Below, piece after piece: positions 60,501-64,000 of a stretch of DNA of 64,000 nucleotides. The notes below the pieces were generated by a model. The model had not been told where the DNA came from, did no database searches, and was given only the letters and a program-made list of their open reading frames with translations. The stretch covers positions 47,976 to 111,975 of the forward strand of contig KB308802.1 of NCBI GenBank assembly GCA_000328365.1, in the 5' to 3' direction. The position numbers and the translations under genes are program-made. The first letter of the stretch is position 1, and every line of letters starts with the position of its first letter. The stretch comes from Capitella teleta (lineage: Eukaryota; Annelida; Polychaeta; Capitellidae).

Positions 60501-63049
60501 CGTGCACTAGAACGAAGTTTTGACCGCCGCTTTGGGTTCGTTTTATTACGGGGGGGAAGAGGTGCAAAGGCGGGAGCTTACTGCCTAGAACCATACTGCA
60601 CAGCGAAATATTAAGCGCTGAGAAACAGCTTAAGCATGCAGGTTCTGAAAATGCCAACATCTTGAATGCAGGTTGCGCTAACTCGGGGTAGCTCGGAATA
60701 AAGGCAACTATATTCAGCGTTGGTGATTCACTCGGAGGAACACAGGGGTTGCAGCGGCTCCACTGGGTCTTCCAGCGAAAGCAATGTAGCGTGCAAAGGC
60801 GTACAGAATCAAGAGAAAAGCAGGTGTCGAGGATTTCACACGAGCCGTATGGGCAGACATTAGGCTAAAGTAAACAACAGGCGAAAGGCAGGCGATCTAC
60901 ATAGCTAAGGGGAGCAGCGTCAGGTGTATTCTGCTGCTTACTCCGTCTGCTGGAGCCCACCCCGTGTTCCATACTCAGCGGTCATATCAGAAGAGAATTC
61001 CAACAGAACCGTCTCCTATCTTATCTCTCGCTGAACTTTCACAGACTCTGATCGAGAGGGATGAGCTGCGGTGCGGATTAGAGGCTGTTGCCATGGCGAT
61101 ACTACACAATGTAAAGTTTGGGTCGTTACGCGCAATTCTAAGGTTGTTTATTGCGTTTACGGCTCAACCGAGAAATGATGGTAAATAAACATGAGCGAAA
61201 AGCAGTAATGTGCTTTACGTTCGTAAATGTTGCTTTTGTGGCATCGCACCTCCCGATTCATCACAATACAGATGTTGTAGGCATATACTACGGATTCAGA
61301 CGCAACGCTTCTGTAGCACTTGATCCGAGATTTTATCATCGAACAAATCATAGATCTTTAACTCTTTTTTTTTTTTCTGTACGAGGAAATTCTTTCCTCC
61401 ACTTAAAGAGCAGAAGTCACGGGGTCGCCTGACCGGTGACGTCATGGATGAATCATCCGACCACAAACTTGTCTTGGAGTGAAATGATGATGACTTAGTT
61501 TTGGACTTTGAAGAAGAAGTCGAAGAATGCACGCGCACATTTAGATGGATGGCTTTCGGGGGTTTTCTAGTTAGAGCAATGATTTATTTCGGGTGCTTCG
61601 TACGGCAAAGAAATTCGACCCTTTAACGACAAAGAAACGAGATCTGTAGGCGACACAAGAGAAGAAAACACTGACCTGAAGGCAAAGGTATATTCTCATG
61701 AAAATGATCTTTAAATAAAAAATAAAAAAAGTTAACTCACTTTCAAGATAACGAAATCCATCATACATCCCGTTGCTATGCGTCGTCACTATGGCAACAT
61801 GAGTACGTGACAAGCATAGCAATGAAAACACCGCATTTCTAAGCCATAATAATCCACTAATCCAATAATCCAGAAAGGTATAATCCAGTGAAAATGCTCA
61901 CAAAAGTTCGCTTTCGTGCAAACTTGTGAAGTGGAAGTTTTGGCTGAGGCTGCCCGTATGCCAAGCAGAACGCAAGATGCCTTCCTGCTATCAGCCCTGA
62001 GAAGCAGGAGCAAAGCACTGACTCGGCGCTTGCTCCATAAGCACCACTAACACGGCTCCACCTGTATGCAATAATGAACCTGTTGGGTCCACCTTTTGTT
62101 AACACAGGGCATACACAAGTCCTCTCGCAAGAGCAGCAGCTATGTCAAAATTGTCGCCCAACAGTCGCTCGGAGTCAGACACATTAATGCAAGCGAGCAA
62201 GGATGAATTGGCGCAGCTCCATGGCCTAAAGATACGCTGTCTAAATAGTGCGAAGAAGTTGAAATACACGATCACGAAGCGAAGGCAACAGGAAACAAAT
62301 AACACTTCACATCCGACAAAGAAAGTCATATACAAGTCCAGTCGACAGTTGTCCGTGTAAATCGCCAGTAAGATGGGCGAGGGGCCTCTGCCTGCCAAAC
62401 TCCCAACTTCCTACTGAAACCCGTTTTTTTTTTTCTCTCTCTCTCTCTCTGCATTTACAACACAGCTGCTGAGGCATTTCAACGTTTCCCCCTCGCTGAC
62501 CAAAACACAGCTAGCGGCGATTTTTAAATCGCTTGGCTGCCTCTACCGAGCATGCAGCTAGTGCACTCATTGAACTTTCGTCGTCATCCCAAGAGAAGGC
62601 AGATATCACTGCTGTGATCTCGATCTTGGCTGCCCCGCTCAAAATGGCCGACGCCATTAAACCGGAAGAACACGGCCTGCAATGGGCTCCACGGAGGAGG
62701 CTGGGGCAATTACACGGGTAACCATAGCAACCAGAATAGTGATGACGTACACAGAATTTTGCAAGTGAAATAATGCAAATGAAAAGCAACATCAAAGCAT
62801 GAATGCAACCGCCCCAGGGTCCGTGTTTTAATTAGGAACTATTTTGAATTTAATTGAATCAAAGGGATTGAAATACCGAGCAGATTGCATGATAGACCCT
62901 GCATCGATTTCGGATTTGTAAGCGAGCATCCTCCGGCAATGACCCCTGGTCAGTCAGTGGTCAACGAGATAAGCGTATCTCGGATGCCCATCAGACTGGC
63001 TCCCAAAGCTCTCAGACAGAACAGCGAGGGTCTTATGCGGTCGGTACCT

Positions 63050-63108
63050 ACGAGTATTAAGATCCGGGTAATAGTGAAAACGAGTATTAGATCCGGGTAA
63101 TAGGGGAA
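63050..63108 (+). repeat. two-unit ~29-30-bp tandem repeat
   Basis: ACGAGTATTAAGATCCGGGT followed by AATAGTGAAA is repeated at once with a one-base deletion and slight changes. Confidence 0.7.
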
Positions 63109-64000
63109 AACACCAGCAAAACAGAGCAGAAAGGCGTTAAATCGCGAAGACTTCATAGAGACCCTCTTTCTTATTAGGTTACAAGAGGGAGAAAAGCGGA
63201 TCCGAATTGGCCCTCAAAGACGACGGCGCTAGTCGCCTGATTAAATTTGGCCTTGTAAGCACAAATCCCGGACCACATGCTCGATAAAACACGGATTCCG
63301 CGCGAGAGAAACGGACCCGGATGCGGAGGGGAAAAGCCTCGTCGGATGCCCGGATGCGATGGCGTGATAACAGCTCTGTTGCTATCAAGATTTTTCTGAT
63401 AGTAATTAGAAGTTGATGAGTTCTGGTTGCTGATAATTATCTATCTGGTGCCCTGCCTCCGGGCGGATTAGAGAATTTAACATTACGGTGCGATTTTTCG
63501 CATTCAGAGGCTATTAACGCAGCAGAAGCTTAAATTTATACATTGTCTGATTATGAAAAGCCAAGAAAAATAAAAGGTATTCTGGAGTTGAAAGGAAAGA
63601 TTTCAATTCAATGATATAATGGCTTTATAGACACGGGTTTATAGAAGAAAGAAGGGTGAGCTTTGTGAGAAAAGTGCATTGTAAAGCAAATATAGAAAAG
63701 GAATAAGATATCCTTTTAAATGCCTTTAAAGGAATAATTTCCTCTAAATGGACAAAATTTAAAATAAATCGAGAAACAGGAAAATTGAGTTGTCAACAAA
63801 AGATCAAAGGAAGAAGGCGGTGATTGGATCAAAGCATTCAGAGCGACGCCGCAACATAAACATAAATCATCGCTTAAACAGGGTGTCGCTTCTGTGTGCA
63901 TTGCTCTGTGTTCCGCCCGATGGAACTGGTATCGGTGGGAACGTTGACCAATGATCGCTGAAACAGCGAACCCGCACCTTAGGCGTCTTTCCCGGAAGAG

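Larger units (their letters stand above)
57149..64000. other. no certain gene; promoter-like motifs and possible long 5' region of PDZRN
   Basis: G+C is higher than in the first 50 kb, but no ORF is recognisable as a known family. Weak ORFs (minus 58820-58464, minus 59168-58848, plus 59277-59549) were examined and not accepted. CpG-bearing ATGGCSGC motifs at about 59321, 60452 and 62644 suggest unannotated transcription starts, perhaps for the RING form of PDZRN lying beyond the window. Confidence 0.4.

Overview
The window is nuclear DNA from an animal. Every clear gene is split by GT-AG introns, and the products are metazoan families (RBM5/10, ING3, FGD-type RhoGEF, NAA10, BICD, PPP4R2, PDZRN3/4). 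Introns are short (often 40-150 bases), DNA is AT-rich and genes are close together, which fits a compact-genome marine invertebrate. A sponge or another early-branching or small-genome lineage is possible, but the species cannot be named from the sequence. An assembly gap of 698 N lies at 16637-17334.

Layout. 198-350 (-) is an unidentified possible exon, followed by a small inverted-repeat element. 791-5293 (+) is an RBM5/RBM10-type splicing factor, tail to tail with ING3 (5458-7309, -). 9500-14896 (-) is an FGD-family Cdc42 exchange factor with DH, PH, FYVE and PH domains. 14.9-18.7 kb has no clear gene and holds DNA-transposon debris around the gap. 18763-20484 (+) is NAA10, tail to tail with an EF-hand protein that may be EFCAB12 (20555-22914, -). 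24378-26980 (+) is Bicaudal-D with one intron. 29322-30693 (-) is PPP4R2. 30.8-36.8 kb is gene-poor and carries a hAT remnant. 36873-46070 (+) is a large unfamiliar gene. 47523-57148 (-) is a PDZRN3/4-like gene without its RING part. 57.1-64 kb has no certain gene, but has promoter-like motifs.

The most unusual item is the gene at 36873-46070. It encodes a disordered, repeat-bearing N-terminus, then a pleckstrin-homology (PH) domain, then a complete actin-fold domain of about 375 residues in the same reading frame. The actin-like domain keeps the nucleotide-binding motifs but has a shortened D-loop. Two alternative 5' modules splice in the same phase into the shared body. I know of no described PH-actin fusion family, so this is the best candidate for something new.

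The genes are mostly unrelated housekeeping or signalling genes and do not form an operon. Themes shared by several are chromatin and RNA processing (ING3, RBM5/10, PPP4R2, NAA10) and cytoskeleton or membrane signalling (FGD, BICD, PH-actin, PDZRN). Exon borders were read by eye from splice signals and reading-phase agreement. Summed coding lengths are divisible by three for RBM5/10, ING3, FGD, NAA10, BICD, PPP4R2 and PH-actin. Two junctions do not fit: one splice in the EF-hand gene, and a reading-frame break in the PDZRN last exon.
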